Shown here in pieces: positions 1 through 9,351 of a DNA stretch of 64,000 nt. A model generated the notes under the pieces. It was not told where the DNA came from. It made no database searches and saw nothing but the letters and a program-made list of their open reading frames with translations. The stretch covers positions 48,428 through 112,427 of the forward strand of contig ONGK01000002.1 of the NCBI GenBank assembly GCA_900317345.1, read 5' to 3'. The first letter of the stretch is position 1, and every line of letters begins with the position of its first letter. Source of the DNA: an uncultured Bacteroidales bacterium. Its GTDB lineage: Bacteria > Bacteroidota > Bacteroidia > Bacteroidales > Paludibacteraceae. A program made the translations under genes and the position numbers.

Positions 1-1652
1 TCGAGAACGGATTTTACTACGATGTGATGCCTCCTGAGGGCGTTGTTATCAAGGATAGTGATTTTGCCGCTATCGAGAACAAGATGATGGAGTTGCGTGC
101 GAAGAAAGAAGTGCTTCAGAAACGCGCCATCTCCAAAGCAGATGCGCTGAAGGCCTTCGGCGACAAGGGACAGAGTTATAAATGCGAGTTGATTTCCGAG
201 TTAGAAGACGGTTCTATCACCACCTATACGCAGGGTGCGTTCACCGACCTTTGCCGTGGTCCGCACCTCTTGAGCACCGAGCCGATAAAGGCAGTCAAAG
301 TGCTGTCGTGCGCTGCGGCTTACTGGCGCGGCGATGAGAAACGCCCGATGATGACGCGTATATACGGCATCTCGTTCCCCAAGAAAGCGATGCTGGACGA
401 GTACCTGACGCTGCTTGAGGAGGCGAAGAAACGCGACCACCGTAAGATTGGCAAGGAACTTGAACTATTCATGTTCAGCGATATGGTCGGCAAAGGTTTG
501 CCTATCTGGTTGCCGAAAGGAACAGCGCTTCGTCTGCGTCTGGAGGATTTCCTTAAGAAGATTCAGAAACGCTATGGTTATCAGCAAGTTATCACTCCGC
601 ACATCGGTTCCAAGAATCTGTATATGACTTCGGGGCACTGGGACCACTACGGCAAGGATTCGTTCCAACCGATTACTACGCCGGAGGAAGGCGAGGTTTA
701 TCTGCTTAAGCCGATGAACTGTCCTCACCACTGTGCGATTTACAAGAACAGTCCTCGTTCGTACAAAGACCTGCCGTTCCGCTGCGCGGAGTTCGGTACC
801 GTTTATCGCTATGAGCAGAGCGGCGAGCTCCACGGTCTCACACGTGTCCGTTCCTTTACGCAGGATGACGCGCATATCTTCTGCCGTCAGGACCAGGTGA
901 AAGAGGAGTTCATCCGCGTTATGGAGATTATCGAAATCATCTTCAAAGCGTTGGACTTCGAGAATTTCGAGGCCCAGATATCGTTGCGCGACCCGAATAA
1001 CACCACTAAATATGTCGGTTCCGACGAGGTATGGGCGATGGCTGAACAAGCTATCATCGATGCCTGCAAAGAGAAGAACCTGCCTGCGCGTGTTGAGTAT
1101 GGTGAGGCAGCATTCTACGGTCCGAAGCTTGACTTTATGGTCAAGGATGCTCTTGGTCGTCGTTGGCAGCTCGGTACTATTCAGGTGGACTATAACCTGC
1201 CGGAGCGCTTTGAACTGGAGTACACGGGCGAGGATAACCAGAAACACCGTCCGGTGATGATTCACCGTGCGCCGTTTGGCTCTATGGAGCGCTTCGTGGC
1301 TGTGCTTATCGAGCATACAGCCGGTAAGTTCCCGCTCTGGCTCACGCCGGACCAAGCTGTTGTGCTGCCAATCTCCGAGAAGAGCAATGAGTACGCATGG
1401 AAGGTGAAAGAGATGCTGGAGGCACAGGATGTGCGCGTCATCGTAGATGACCGTAACGAGAAACTGGGCCGTAAGATACGTGACAACGAACTCAAGCGTA
1501 TTCCGTATATGCTTATCGTGGGCGAGAAAGAGGCAGAGGAAGGTCTGGTGTCCGTTCGTCAGCAAGGCGCTGAAGAGAAGGGTCAGATGACCGTGCAGCA
1601 GTTTGCGGACTTTATCAACGAGACCGTAAAGGCACAGATGAGTGCCTATTAA
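1..1652 (+). CDS. thrS: Threonyl-tRNA synthetase, 5' end outside window
   Basis: Cytoplasmic enzyme that charges tRNA-Thr with threonine. The frame is open from base 1 and begins with ENGFYYDV, a conserved ThrRS segment, so the N-terminal TGS domain and the beginning of the editing domain lie upstream. Visible in order: the end of the editing/SAD domain with the TDLCRGPHL motif, the class II catalytic core ([13 protein letters not shown]; the zinc ligands are expected to be the Cys of MNCPHH, the His of DDAHIF and the His of HRAPFGS), and the C-terminal anticodon-binding domain from about [15 protein letters not shown] to the end. 549 residues are visible, compared with about 640 in the full family. 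It converges on the next gene with only 12 bp between stop codons, leaving no room for a separate terminator. Confidence 0.97.
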   Translation, partial: ENGFYYDVMPPEGVVIKDSDFAAIENKMMELRAKKEVLQKRAISKADALKAFGDKGQSYKCELISELEDGSITTYTQGAFTDLCRGPHLLSTEPIKAVKVLSCAAAYWRGDEKRPMMTRIYGISFPKKAMLDEYLTLLEEAKKRDHRKIGKELELFMFSDMVGKGLPIWLPKGTALRLRLEDFLKKIQKRYGYQQVITPHIGSKNLYMTSGHWDHYGKDSFQPITTPEEGEVYLLKPMNCPHHCAIYKNSPRSYKDLPFRCAEFGTVYRYEQSGELHGLTRVRSFTQDDAHIFCRQDQVKEEFIRVMEIIEIIFKALDFENFEAQISLRDPNNTTKYVGSDEVWAMAEQAIIDACKEKNLPARVEYGEAAFYGPKLDFMVKDALGRRWQLGTIQVDYNLPERFELEYTGEDNQKHRPVMIHRAPFGSMERFVAVLIEHTAGKFPLWLTPDQAVVLPISEKSNEYAWKVKEMLEAQDVRVIVDDRNEKLGRKIRDNELKRIPYMLIVGEKEAEEGLVSVRQQGAEEKGQMTVQQFADFINETVKAQMSAY

Positions 1653-1664
1653 TCTGCAAAAATA

Positions 1665-2498
1665 CTAACGCCGAAAAGCCGCGAGCACAATCGCGGTGGC
1701 AATAGAAACATTGAGGCTTTCGACTACGTCGGAGGCCTCTTTGTTTGGGTAACTTGGAATACGGATAGGGTGGGTGACCAATTGACGCACAAGTTCGGTT
1801 ATACCGTTTCCTTCGTTGCCCATGATGATTACTTCGTGACCGTCTCCGCCTGTTAGATTGCGTTGCTGCAACACTTCGTACATGTTCTTGCCGTCCAGGA
1901 GCGTACCGTAAATCCTGATTCCTGACTCCTGGTTCTTGATTCCTTCTATCCACTCCGGCAAATCGACATAGTGCAGTCGCACGCGTGCCAGAGCACCCAT
2001 TGTGGCTTGCACTACCTTCGGATTGTAACAATCCGCCGTGTCGCGTGAGCAGAAGATATCGTGCACACCGAACCAGTCGCAGGTCCGAATGATAGTGCCC
2101 AGATTGCCGGGGTCTTGTATTCCGTCCAGGGCAAGGATAAGACTGGCTTCTTTACCCGCAAAGGGTACGATTGTTTCGCCTGACAGACCACTGGCGCTCA
2201 CCGCCTTTTTGAAGACTCCGATGACTCCCTGCGGCGTGCGCAGGCCGGACATCTGCTCGAGTTCAGACCGCGTTGCTGACAGAGTACGGACCGGCTCAGC
2301 CTGACAGAGTACGGACTGATTAGGTCTGTAATCTGTACTCAGTATTCTGTATTCCAACTCAAAGCCCTTGCGCAGTTCCTCTACGCATTTCTCGCCTTCG
2401 GCGACAAACAAACCTAGTTCGTCACGGAACTTTTTCTGCTGCAGGCTGCGCACTAACTTGACTTGTGCTTTGCTTATTTTCTCCATACATTCAAACAT
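1665..2498 (-). CDS. TrmH/SpoU family RNA 2'-O-methyltransferase
   Basis: SAM-dependent 2'-O-ribose methyltransferase of the SPOUT class, probably acting on rRNA; the exact target nucleotide cannot be read from sequence. Visible motifs: motif 1 LDGIQDPGNLGTIIRT (catalytic Asn and Arg), motif 2 IIMGNEGNGI, and motif 3 IPSYPNKEASDVVESLNVSI forming the knotted SAM site. The N-terminal part (KISKAQVKLVRSLQQKKFR) matches the substrate-binding domain of this family. I use the ATG at 2498 (MFECMEKISK); an ATG at 2486 is equally possible, while upstream in-frame starts would run through pnuC. The gene carries odd word-repeat patches at 1913-1943 and 2276-2355 that replace ordinary linker sequence. 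It lies 11 bp behind pnuC. Confidence 0.93.
   Translation of the reverse strand: MFECMEKISKAQVKLVRSLQQKKFRDELGLFVAEGEKCVEELRKGFELEYRILSTDYRPNQSVLCQAEPVRTLSATRSELEQMSGLRTPQGVIGVFKKAVSASGLSGETIVPFAGKEASLILALDGIQDPGNLGTIIRTCDWFGVHDIFCSRDTADCYNPKVVQATMGALARVRLHYVDLPEWIEGIKNQESGIRIYGTLLDGKNMYEVLQQRNLTGGDGHEVIIMGNEGNGITELVRQLVTHPIRIPSYPNKEASDVVESLNVSIATAIVLAAFRR
1913..1943. repeat. Degenerate word repeat inside trmH-like gene
   Basis: On the coding strand it reads as near-copies of a GAATCAAGAACC/AGGAGTCAGGAATC word, giving the peptide KNQESGIRI. It is in frame, between motif 1 and motif 2 of the methyltransferase, where the family normally has variable linker. Confidence 0.6.
2276..2355. repeat. 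Two repeat patches inside trmH-like gene
   Basis: The 16-mer ctgacagagtacggac occurs exactly at 2276-2291 and 2301-2316. It is followed at about 2325-2355 by a second word family (ctgtaatctgtactc, agtattctgtattc). Together they encode an unusual linker (EYRILSTDYRPNQSVLCQ and onward) between the N-terminal domain and the SPOUT domain, all in frame. Confidence 0.75.
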
Positions 2499-2509
2499 TA
2501 CTATTGTTC

Positions 2510-3166
2510 TTAATCGGTCTGTGCAGTGGTTTGCAGGCTTTTCCATCGATGTAGTCCATAGATGCAGTTGGCGCACCAGAACGCATACTGAACCGCCATG
2601 CAATAATCGCCTGCCCGCAGCCACAAAGCTACGCTGAGAATATCGACAGCGAGCCAGAAGAACCAGTGCTCACGAAACGCGAGAATCATCAATATTTGCG
2701 CCACGAGTGCCGGCATGGTGGTGAAGGCATCCAAGTAGGGTTGCGTATCATCGGTCCACCTCTCCAATCCCCAACCTACAAGCCAAGAGCCAACCAATGT
2801 AGACACGATAAGAAGAAGTATTGTGCAGAGTTTGAGCCGACGCACTGTGATGATGTTTTTTGATTCGCTCAATCGTCTGCGCCATACATATACGCCATAT
2901 ATCATCGTGATGAAATAGTAAGCATTCATGGCAATCTCTCCGTAGAAGCGCTGGGTGTAGCACAGATAGGTGTAAGTGCCAACCTGCGCAAATCCAAATG
3001 CGTACGTGAGAATATTCCCTTGCGAAGCAAGGCATACCGAGCAAACACCCAAACAGCCACTGAGCAACGACAACCATGTGTCATGCGGCATGAGAAAATA
3101 TGTGACCACCTGAATGAGCAGCCCCAATGCGAGGAAACTATAATCAAACCACTTGCGATTGGTCAT
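2510..3166 (-). CDS. pnuC: PnuC-family vitamin/nucleoside transporter
   Basis: Inner-membrane facilitator of the PnuC family, whose members take up nicotinamide riboside or related vitamins such as thiamine and riboflavin. The 218-residue protein is mostly hydrophobic with about seven membrane segments. The C-terminal family signature is clear: AFREHWFFWLAVDILSVALW followed by an aromatic-rich last helix ending in IYGLHRWK. Its start codon overlaps the stop of the upstream lipoprotein gene by 1 nt (TAATG), suggesting translational coupling. I saw no TPP- or NAD-type riboswitch upstream and no thiamine pyrophosphokinase or NadR neighbour, so the substrate is undecided; nicotinamide riboside is only the default guess. 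Confidence 0.88.
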   Translation of the reverse strand: MTNRKWFDYSFLALGLLIQVVTYFLMPHDTWLSLLSGCLGVCSVCLASQGNILTYAFGFAQVGTYTYLCYTQRFYGEIAMNAYYFITMIYGVYVWRRRLSESKNIITVRRLKLCTILLLIVSTLVGSWLVGWGLERWTDDTQPYLDAFTTMPALVAQILMILAFREHWFFWLAVDILSVALWLRAGDYCMAVQYAFWCANCIYGLHRWKSLQTTAQTD

Positions 3167-5103
3167 TACTTCTTCTTTTCGGGTTTAATCAGTTCCTTCG
3201 GCTTCGATTTCATCTGCTCAACGGCAGTGTAATCCCATTCTTGCTCGAAGTCCCAGTTGGACTTCGTCTGAATCTTATCCGGGTAATAATATATCCGTTC
3301 CGGTTGCCGTTTGTGTTCCCAACTGCCAGTCGTCCATCTGCCATCGCCGTTTTCATCGAGATACAGGCGCATATAATAGGTGTCGGGCTTGAGATGCTCG
3401 AAGAAAGCTCCTTGCTCCGTGGCGGGCAATTCGCGTATCACTTCGTCCTTGCCATTGAGCAGTTGGATACGTGCTTTGGGTTCAAAAGGCTTGAGGATGA
3501 CGCGGAGAGTGGAGTAATCAGCAGGAGTCTTGACCTGTAGCGTATACTTAGCAGCAATATGGGTGACGCCATAAACATCATATAGCGCTGCGCTGTCAAT
3601 GGTCAGGTCATATTCTCCGTTCGGCTGCAAATCCGCGAGGATGGTGAGTTTCATTGGCAGCGTATCGTAGGGCGCAATGCTGAAAGGTACGGGTTTGAGC
3701 ATCGTGTCGATATGTTCGTACAGATGGAAGGCCTCATGCGGGATGAGTGACAGCGGTGTAGAACAACTGATCCATAGCGTGTCGTACATCTCGAAACCTT
3801 TGCGAGCGTTCGTCTTCAGTTCCAGACGGCGGTTTCTATTCTGCCGTTCCTGCGCCTCTTTCGCCTTCGCATTGAGTTTTGGTGCTCTCCATACAGCACG
3901 TATAGTATCGGTGTACCACACTAGATTATATACCGAATCAGAATGTCGATACCGTGCCTCGAGGAAGATGCTATCCTGCGCAATGGCTATGCTATCTGTG
4001 AGCCAAATGGTCACTGTGTCGCCATGCATCGAGAAAGCAGGGTGCATATATGGCGTCGGGTCTATCCAAGCGGAGTCAGATTTCGTCGAGTCAATCTCCG
4101 ACGGACGCATCGCGCGCCATGTAGGCAGGCTATCCGGCGAGGATGAGAAGAGCATAGTTATCTGATGCTGCACATCCCGGTTCACTTTCTGCAAGTACAG
4201 TTTCTGCTGGAATTCTTTGAATAAAAAGAGTGCTGTCATCGGCCCGTGCGACTCCATTACCGGCATCAATAGCGGGTCCGGCGTGATGGAATCACCTTGC
4301 AGCGAATCGGCCTGCAAAGAATCGATAAGGAGTGAATCCATATGCAGGGAGTCATGCGACAAGCTGTCTGTTGTATGAACATGCGCGTGTATGGGTGCAG
4401 ATAGTGAAGCTGACACCGTGATAGGTTCATCAGCGAAAGCCAGTGCCTCCCCGACGGTCAAACGATAGTCACGTCCGATATCATCCACTGCGTAGATATT
4501 ATATGTTCCCGGATGGATGTTTCCGATACGGAAACCGCCGGCTGAATCGGTCTTGGCGATGCGGAGGAAGGGGAGACGCGTGAAAGCCGAATCGGACCTG
4601 TCACGATGAATACCCACGAGAATGCCTTGAATCGGGTTGAGCGTTTCTGCGTTATACACATGGCCGAAATGCACCAATGTGTCAATCTCCGGACCCGTGG
4701 AGAAATAGAACGAAAAACCATGCAGTGGCACTTTCTCCCTGTAGTCACAAACCGCATCACCGAAATCGATGGTGTAGGTTGTGCTATCATGCAGCGAGTC
4801 CTTAAACTGAACAATCAGTTTCTTACCGCGCTGCTTGACATCCGGCGGATTTTGCTGCGGCGGGGACATCATGAGGTTACCCACGATGTTATTGAGCTGT
4901 ATATACTCATCGAAGGTAACCTCAATGCGGTCTCCGTGGAAGTTGAGCGCACCTATCTCCGGGTCAGAGTATAACGGTATCGGCGGGATGGTGTCTTTTG
5001 GTCCACCCTGCGGTCCGATACCTCTGTTCGCACAACTGACGAGCAACAAGGTTGTTCCTATTATTGCCAGAAATCGCTTCAATGTTTTTCTATCGTTTAC
5101 CAA
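3166..5103 (-). CDS. Ig-like (Big_5) domain lipoprotein
   Basis: Predicted outer-membrane or periplasmic lipoprotein of a family common in Bacteroidota. The signal peptide ends in LLLVSC, giving the lipidated Cys at residue 24, followed by the family's NRGIGPQGGPKDTIPP segment and a bacterial Ig-like domain of the SbsA/Big_5 type (residues about 40-140, VTFDEYIQLNN). A carboxypeptidase-regulatory-like segment follows (TLNPIQGILVGI, FRIGNIHPGTYNIYAVDD). Around residues 243-272 there is a DSL-rich tract with DSL recurring about every five residues. The function of the family is unknown. It overlaps the 3' end of the sugar kinase gene by 7 nt and is coupled to pnuC by TAATG. Confidence 0.85.
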   Translation of the reverse strand: MVNDRKTLKRFLAIIGTTLLLVSCANRGIGPQGGPKDTIPPIPLYSDPEIGALNFHGDRIEVTFDEYIQLNNIVGNLMMSPPQQNPPDVKQRGKKLIVQFKDSLHDSTTYTIDFGDAVCDYREKVPLHGFSFYFSTGPEIDTLVHFGHVYNAETLNPIQGILVGIHRDRSDSAFTRLPFLRIAKTDSAGGFRIGNIHPGTYNIYAVDDIGRDYRLTVGEALAFADEPITVSASLSAPIHAHVHTTDSLSHDSLHMDSLLIDSLQADSLQGDSITPDPLLMPVMESHGPMTALFLFKEFQQKLYLQKVNRDVQHQITMLFSSSPDSLPTWRAMRPSEIDSTKSDSAWIDPTPYMHPAFSMHGDTVTIWLTDSIAIAQDSIFLEARYRHSDSVYNLVWYTDTIRAVWRAPKLNAKAKEAQERQNRNRRLELKTNARKGFEMYDTLWISCSTPLSLIPHEAFHLYEHIDTMLKPVPFSIAPYDTLPMKLTILADLQPNGEYDLTIDSAALYDVYGVTHIAAKYTLQVKTPADYSTLRVILKPFEPKARIQLLNGKDEVIRELPATEQGAFFEHLKPDTYYMRLYLDENGDGRWTTGSWEHKRQPERIYYYPDKIQTKSNWDFEQEWDYTAVEQMKSKPKELIKPEKKK

Positions 5104-6053
5104 GCCAAACTTGAAGCTCCAAGAATAGCAGCATCGCTATCCTTAAGAACAGAGATGGAAACAGGAATCTTACCCTTCCAAATAGGCATGAGGTTCTCGT
5201 CCAGCGCTTCGCGTATGGGGTCCATAATCCAGTGGCCGGACTTCGTCAGACCACCGAAGAGGATGATAGCCTCCGGGCTGGAGAAATGGACGAAGTCTGC
5301 CAGTTTCTGTCCCAGCAGATGTCCTGTGTAGTCGAATATCTGTTTCGCTACAAGGTCTCCCTTTTCGGCAGCATCAAACACATCTTTGGAAGTGATATGG
5401 TCAATATCCTCCACTTGGCGCAGCAGTGTCGGCTGCGTGGTGGACGTGACAATCTCCTTGGCGGTGCGTGCTACACCGGTAGCAGAAGCATACGCTTCAA
5501 TACAGCCCTTCTGACCGCAACCACAGAGACGTCCGTTGCCGCTATGGTCGATTTTGCAGTGACCCAACTCGCCGGCGAAACCATCGTGACCGTACAGCAG
5601 TTTGCCGTCTATCACGATACCCGAACCGACACCGGTGCCCAGCGTGATGACGATGAAATTCTTCATGCCTCGCGCCGAGCCGTAAATCATTTCGCCTTGC
5701 GCCGCTGCATTAGCATCATTGGTGATGGTGCATTTGACACCCATCCGCTCGCTGATGAGTTTGGCGAAAGGCACGACACCTTTCCACGGCAGGTTCGGAG
5801 CCTGCTCAATGCAGCCTGAGTAGAAGTTGGCATTGGGCGCACCGCAACCGATACCGACGATGTCGCTCATTGAAAGACCTTCTTCCTTCACCAGATTCTT
5901 CATTCCTTCGCAGAGCACATCGCAATATTCATCTATATCCGGATATTTGGGCGTTGGAATAGAGTTCCAGCGCAACACTTTACCTTCATCACTTACTAAA
6001 CCAAACTTGGTGCCTGTTCCACCCAAGTCTATACCTAAAGCATACTTCTTCAT
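5097..6053 (-). CDS. ROK-family sugar kinase (glucokinase-like)
   Basis: Cytoplasmic ATP-dependent hexose kinase of the ROK family, 318 residues. The phosphate-binding loop LGIDLGGTGTK lies at the N-terminus; the catalytic Asp is in the TNDANAAAQGE motif; the sugar-binding region is GELGHCKI; and the zinc-binding signature is CGCGQKGCIEAYAS. No N-terminal winged helix is present, so it is an enzyme rather than a ROK repressor. It begins 2 nt after the stop of the sugar permease gene, so import and phosphorylation of a hexose, most likely glucose, are co-expressed. Substrate specificity (glucose versus mannose, allose or N-acetylated sugars) is inferred only. Confidence 0.92.
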   Translation of the reverse strand: MKKYALGIDLGGTGTKFGLVSDEGKVLRWNSIPTPKYPDIDEYCDVLCEGMKNLVKEEGLSMSDIVGIGCGAPNANFYSGCIEQAPNLPWKGVVPFAKLISERMGVKCTITNDANAAAQGEMIYGSARGMKNFIVITLGTGVGSGIVIDGKLLYGHDGFAGELGHCKIDHSGNGRLCGCGQKGCIEAYASATGVARTAKEIVTSTTQPTLLRQVEDIDHITSKDVFDAAEKGDLVAKQIFDYTGHLLGQKLADFVHFSSPEAIILFGGLTKSGHWIMDPIREALDENLMPIWKGKIPVSISVLKDSDAAILGASSLAW

Positions 6054-6055
6054 GG

Positions 6056-7312
6056 TTAATCAATTTTAATATCAGTATTTACATTTTTGCTACCCCACAG
6101 TGCGTAATAGAGGATGAACGCTACGCCAATAACGGGCACGATATAACTCAGCAGGCAGTTATGCGCCGCAACGATACTTTGGATATACGGTACAACACCT
6201 CCGCCGACCACCATCATCATGAAGATACCCGACGCTTTCGCTGTGTATTTACCCAGACCTTCAGTGGCCATATTGAATATAGAAGTCCACATCACAGAAG
6301 TGCATAGACCACAGAGGACGAGCAGCGTAGATGCTAACGGCACATCGATGACAGCACCCTGCACGATACTCTTGACCATGATACTATCGCCTATGCACAT
6401 GGCGGCTACCATCAGCGCGATAGCTGCACTCGCTACGCAGATGACCATCGTGCGGCTGCTTACTTTGCCACCGATGGCCGAACCGATGAAGCGGCCGATG
6501 AGCATCAGCAGCCAGTAGCGGCCGGCGATCAGACCTGCGGCAGCAAAACCAATTTTCGGTGTCAGATAACTAATCAGCGTGGCAGGAATACCTACCTCTA
6601 CACCGACATAGAAGAAGATAGCAATCACACCCAGCGTCAAATGACGGAAAGCCCACGGGCTGCGCTCGTACACCACTTCCTGACCTGCTCCGGCAGGTTC
6701 AGCGAGCGGCGTGAGACGAATGATGAGATAGATGACAGCAAACACAGCCATCGCTATATAAAGCACCACATTCACATCCGCAATACCCTTACCCGCAAGA
6801 CTTTCGCCAATGATGGCACCTACGAGCATCGGCGTCAAGGCGCCGGAGAGCGAGTTGAGCGTACCGCCGATCATATTCAACTGGTTACCGCGGTTACCGC
6901 CGCCACCCAGCAGGTTCAGCATCGGGTTCACAACGGTATTGAGCATACATACGCAGAAACCGCCCAGCAAGGCACCGAACAGATAAACCGCAAAGCTGTC
7001 AAACACACCACTCAGCCACTGAACGGAGATACCGATGAAGCCCAGGAAGATAGCAGTCAGCGCCGTACGCTTGTAACCATACTTCGACAAGATGTTTCCT
7101 GCCGGAATACCCATGATAAGGTAGGCAAGAAAATTGAAGAGGTTACCTAACATACCCATTCGTTCAGCTTGCGCGGGGTCGTCAAACGAAGCGCCCCAGA
7201 TTTTACCTACAGGAGCGGCCAAATTGGTGACAAAAGAAATCATTGCGTAGAGAAACATCATCGCAACAATCGTGATAATTGTCAAAGACTTGTTTTGTTG
7301 TTTTGTTTCCAT
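6056..7312 (-). CDS. gluP: MFS sugar permease, FucP/GluP type
   Basis: Inner-membrane sugar:proton symporter of the FucP/glucose-galactose branch of the major facilitator superfamily; 418 residues with about 12 hydrophobic segments. Typical features are the N-terminal region NLAAPVGKIWGASF, the conserved LLGGFCVCMLNTVVNPMLN segment in the first half, and a GGG linker before PYIQSIVAA in the second half. It is followed immediately by the ROK kinase, supporting import of a hexose released by extracellular glycosidases. A short AT-rich gap (7313-7341) separates it from the peptidase gene upstream, with no recognisable promoter, so it is probably read from that gene. Confidence 0.88.
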   Translation of the reverse strand: METKQQNKSLTIITIVAMMFLYAMISFVTNLAAPVGKIWGASFDDPAQAERMGMLGNLFNFLAYLIMGIPAGNILSKYGYKRTALTAIFLGFIGISVQWLSGVFDSFAVYLFGALLGGFCVCMLNTVVNPMLNLLGGGGNRGNQLNMIGGTLNSLSGALTPMLVGAIIGESLAGKGIADVNVVLYIAMAVFAVIYLIIRLTPLAEPAGAGQEVVYERSPWAFRHLTLGVIAIFFYVGVEVGIPATLISYLTPKIGFAAAGLIAGRYWLLMLIGRFIGSAIGGKVSSRTMVICVASAAIALMVAAMCIGDSIMVKSIVQGAVIDVPLASTLLVLCGLCTSVMWTSIFNMATEGLGKYTAKASGIFMMMVVGGGVVPYIQSIVAAHNCLLSYIVPVIGVAFILYYALWGSKNVNTDIKID

Positions 7313-7341
7313 AATATTAAACTTGAAATTATAATTTTAAA

Positions 7342-9351
7342 TTAATGTAATTCCTTCTCCAAGAAGCGTAAAATACGCTCATGCATATGTTGCGCGTTAT
7401 TGCCGTTGCGCAGATGGTGGTTGTCGTCCGGATAGAGCTGCATCTCAAATTGCTTGTCCGCGCGGACGAGAGCATCGATATACTGCAGGGTGTGCTGCAC
7501 ATGTACATTGTCATCGCCTGTGCCGTGGATGATGAGCACTTCGCCCGTCAGGTCGGCAGCTCTGTTGAGCAGCGACGCCTCTTCATAGCCGCGGTCGTTC
7601 ACCTGCGGACGACGCATATAGCGCTCCGTGTATGCGCTGTCATACAGCCGCCAGTCCGTTACCGGCGCAATTGCCACGCCGGCTTTGAAAGGATGGTTCT
7701 TCTGACTCATCGTGAAGAGCGTCTCATAGCCGCCGTAGGACCAGCCGAGCAATGCCATACGCGAGCCGTCGATGTCTTCGCGGCGAGCCATATAGTTAGC
7801 CGCCGCTATCAGGTCCTCTGCCTCTTTCTGCCCCAGACTCATGTAGGTCTCATTGCGCCATGCCCGTCCTTTGCAATCGCTGCCGCGCGGGTCCACAATC
7901 AGCACCGCATAACCGGCTTCCACCAGCGCGTATTCGAATTTCTTACGCCATCGATTAAGCACCCGTTGGCTCGCTGGACCGCTATAGTGCATGATGATTA
8001 ATGGCTGTTGGCTGTTAGCTGCCATCTGTTGACTTTTGAGCAGCATCGCTTCCAGTTGTTGACCATTTTTATTGGGGATGGTTATTAGTTCCGGCTCAGG
8101 GAGCGAGTGGCTTTTCCATAGCTGTTGAGTCTCAGTATTGTCTAGGATTACACCGAGATAAGTCGCTTTTGCCCCTTTGATACCATAGAGCGTGTATGTA
8201 TTGGGCGTGGTGAAGGACTGGAAACAATCTATCATCTTCTTGCCATCCTTGGAGAAGCGTGCGCTGTGCATACCCTCTTCGGTGGTCAGTTGTGTGCTTT
8301 CGCTTTTTTTGAAGTTGACGGCATAGACTTGTCGCGTGGCGGGTGTAGGAGCGGCCTGGTAATACAGCATTTGCGTTTTTTCGTCCACAGCATACAGCGC
8401 AGTTACGTCAATGCCTTCCGGCGTGAGTGCCTGCATTTTGCTTCCATCGTGTGCATATAGAAAAGCTTGCCGCCATCCGTTTTGCTCACTCAGTACAACC
8501 ACACGCCCATCATTCATCCACAGCCATTCGTCAAACAGGCTGTAGTCCACAAAATACAGCTTGCTCTCGCTGCGATACCATGGGCTGGCAACTGTCGATC
8601 TGGCATTGCATGAAAGCACTTCCGCTTTTGTCTGGTCGCGGTTGACGCGCAGCACGAACAGGGTGTTGTCGTCTTTCCAGCGTAGGCGCGGGAAATAGAC
8701 ATCTGCGTTCTCTTTGTTCACCTGCATGGTTAGGATGCCTTTCGTGGCTACATCATACACACAAACGCTTGCTTTGGCGTTGCTGCAACCTGCTTTGGGG
8801 TAACGCAAACTGTCTATACTCGGATATTGTGCATTCAGATATTTCTCATATGTAAAACTCGGCACTTCGCGTTCATCAAGGCGAACGAATGCCAATTGTT
8901 TCGAATCGGGACTCCATGCAAACAGCGCCGTGGTGGCAAATTCCTCTTCGTATAACCAGTCAGCAATGCCGCTTATGATATCTGTATTCTCCTCTTTGGT
9001 TACCGCCACTTCTGTGCCGAAATCGAGTTTGTGGATATACAGGTTGTTTCCTTTAGCAAACGCCACATAGCGTCCATTCGGACTCATCACCGCATCGCGC
9101 ACCTTTCCGAGGCTCATACCGGCACCGAGTTGCTTGCGCGTGTGGCGCATCGTATCAATGACATACCAGTCTGCCAGCCTGGAGTGGCGGAAGATACGTT
9201 CTTCGTTCTCGCACTCCAGCCGATAGCGAAAGGCTGTCGGGTCTGTGTTTCCCAAAATACTGTCCTGCTCTGCAATGGAGAGTTTCTGTGCATTGTAGTC
9301 ACCGTTCAAAATCCCGGTGAGCACTGTACATATAATCAGTAATAACCTCAT
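7342..9351 (-). CDS. S9 family peptidase, dipeptidyl peptidase IV type
   Basis: Predicted exported serine peptidase that removes dipeptides, classically X-Pro, from peptide N-termini. 669 residues: signal peptide (LLLIICTVLTGILNG), a beta-propeller domain to about residue 430, then an alpha/beta-hydrolase domain. The DPP4 double-Glu anchor is present (DWLYEEEF), as are the nucleophile elbow GWSYGG, the Asp in HGTGDDNV and the His in YPDDNHHLR, so it should be active. In the hydrolase domain a CAG/CAA-rich word repeat gives LKSQQMAANSQQP. The start overlaps the stop of the upstream secreted-protein gene by 4 nt (ATGA), so the two are co-translated. Confidence 0.93.
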   Translation of the reverse strand: MRLLLIICTVLTGILNGDYNAQKLSIAEQDSILGNTDPTAFRYRLECENEERIFRHSRLADWYVIDTMRHTRKQLGAGMSLGKVRDAVMSPNGRYVAFAKGNNLYIHKLDFGTEVAVTKEENTDIISGIADWLYEEEFATTALFAWSPDSKQLAFVRLDEREVPSFTYEKYLNAQYPSIDSLRYPKAGCSNAKASVCVYDVATKGILTMQVNKENADVYFPRLRWKDDNTLFVLRVNRDQTKAEVLSCNARSTVASPWYRSESKLYFVDYSLFDEWLWMNDGRVVVLSEQNGWRQAFLYAHDGSKMQALTPEGIDVTALYAVDEKTQMLYYQAAPTPATRQVYAVNFKKSESTQLTTEEGMHSARFSKDGKKMIDCFQSFTTPNTYTLYGIKGAKATYLGVILDNTETQQLWKSHSLPEPELITIPNKNGQQLEAMLLKSQQMAANSQQPLIIMHYSGPASQRVLNRWRKKFEYALVEAGYAVLIVDPRGSDCKGRAWRNETYMSLGQKEAEDLIAAANYMARREDIDGSRMALLGWSYGGYETLFTMSQKNHPFKAGVAIAPVTDWRLYDSAYTERYMRRPQVNDRGYEEASLLNRAADLTGEVLIIHGTGDDNVHVQHTLQYIDALVRADKQFEMQLYPDDNHHLRNGNNAQHMHERILRFLEKELH
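8003..8036. repeat. Word repeat inside DPP4 gene
   Basis: ggctgttggctgttagctg and a diverged copy gccatctgttgac encode the QQMAANSQQP patch in frame, at the entry of the hydrolase domain. Same general type as the other intragenic word repeats of this window, with a different word. Confidence 0.5.

Noticed and set aside
465-1565. Long open frame on the strand opposite thrS
   Set aside because: thrS is unmistakable on the plus strand; the antisense frame has no family features, an unusual composition, and follows from codon bias.
2276-2355. Transposon remnant in the methyltransferase gene
   Set aside because: No transposase fragment, no terminal inverted repeats and no frame disruption; fits the word repeats better.
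2510-3166. TPP or NAD riboswitch before pnuC
   Set aside because: pnuC overlaps the upstream gene by 1 nt, leaving no leader, and no aptamer-like sequence is visible.
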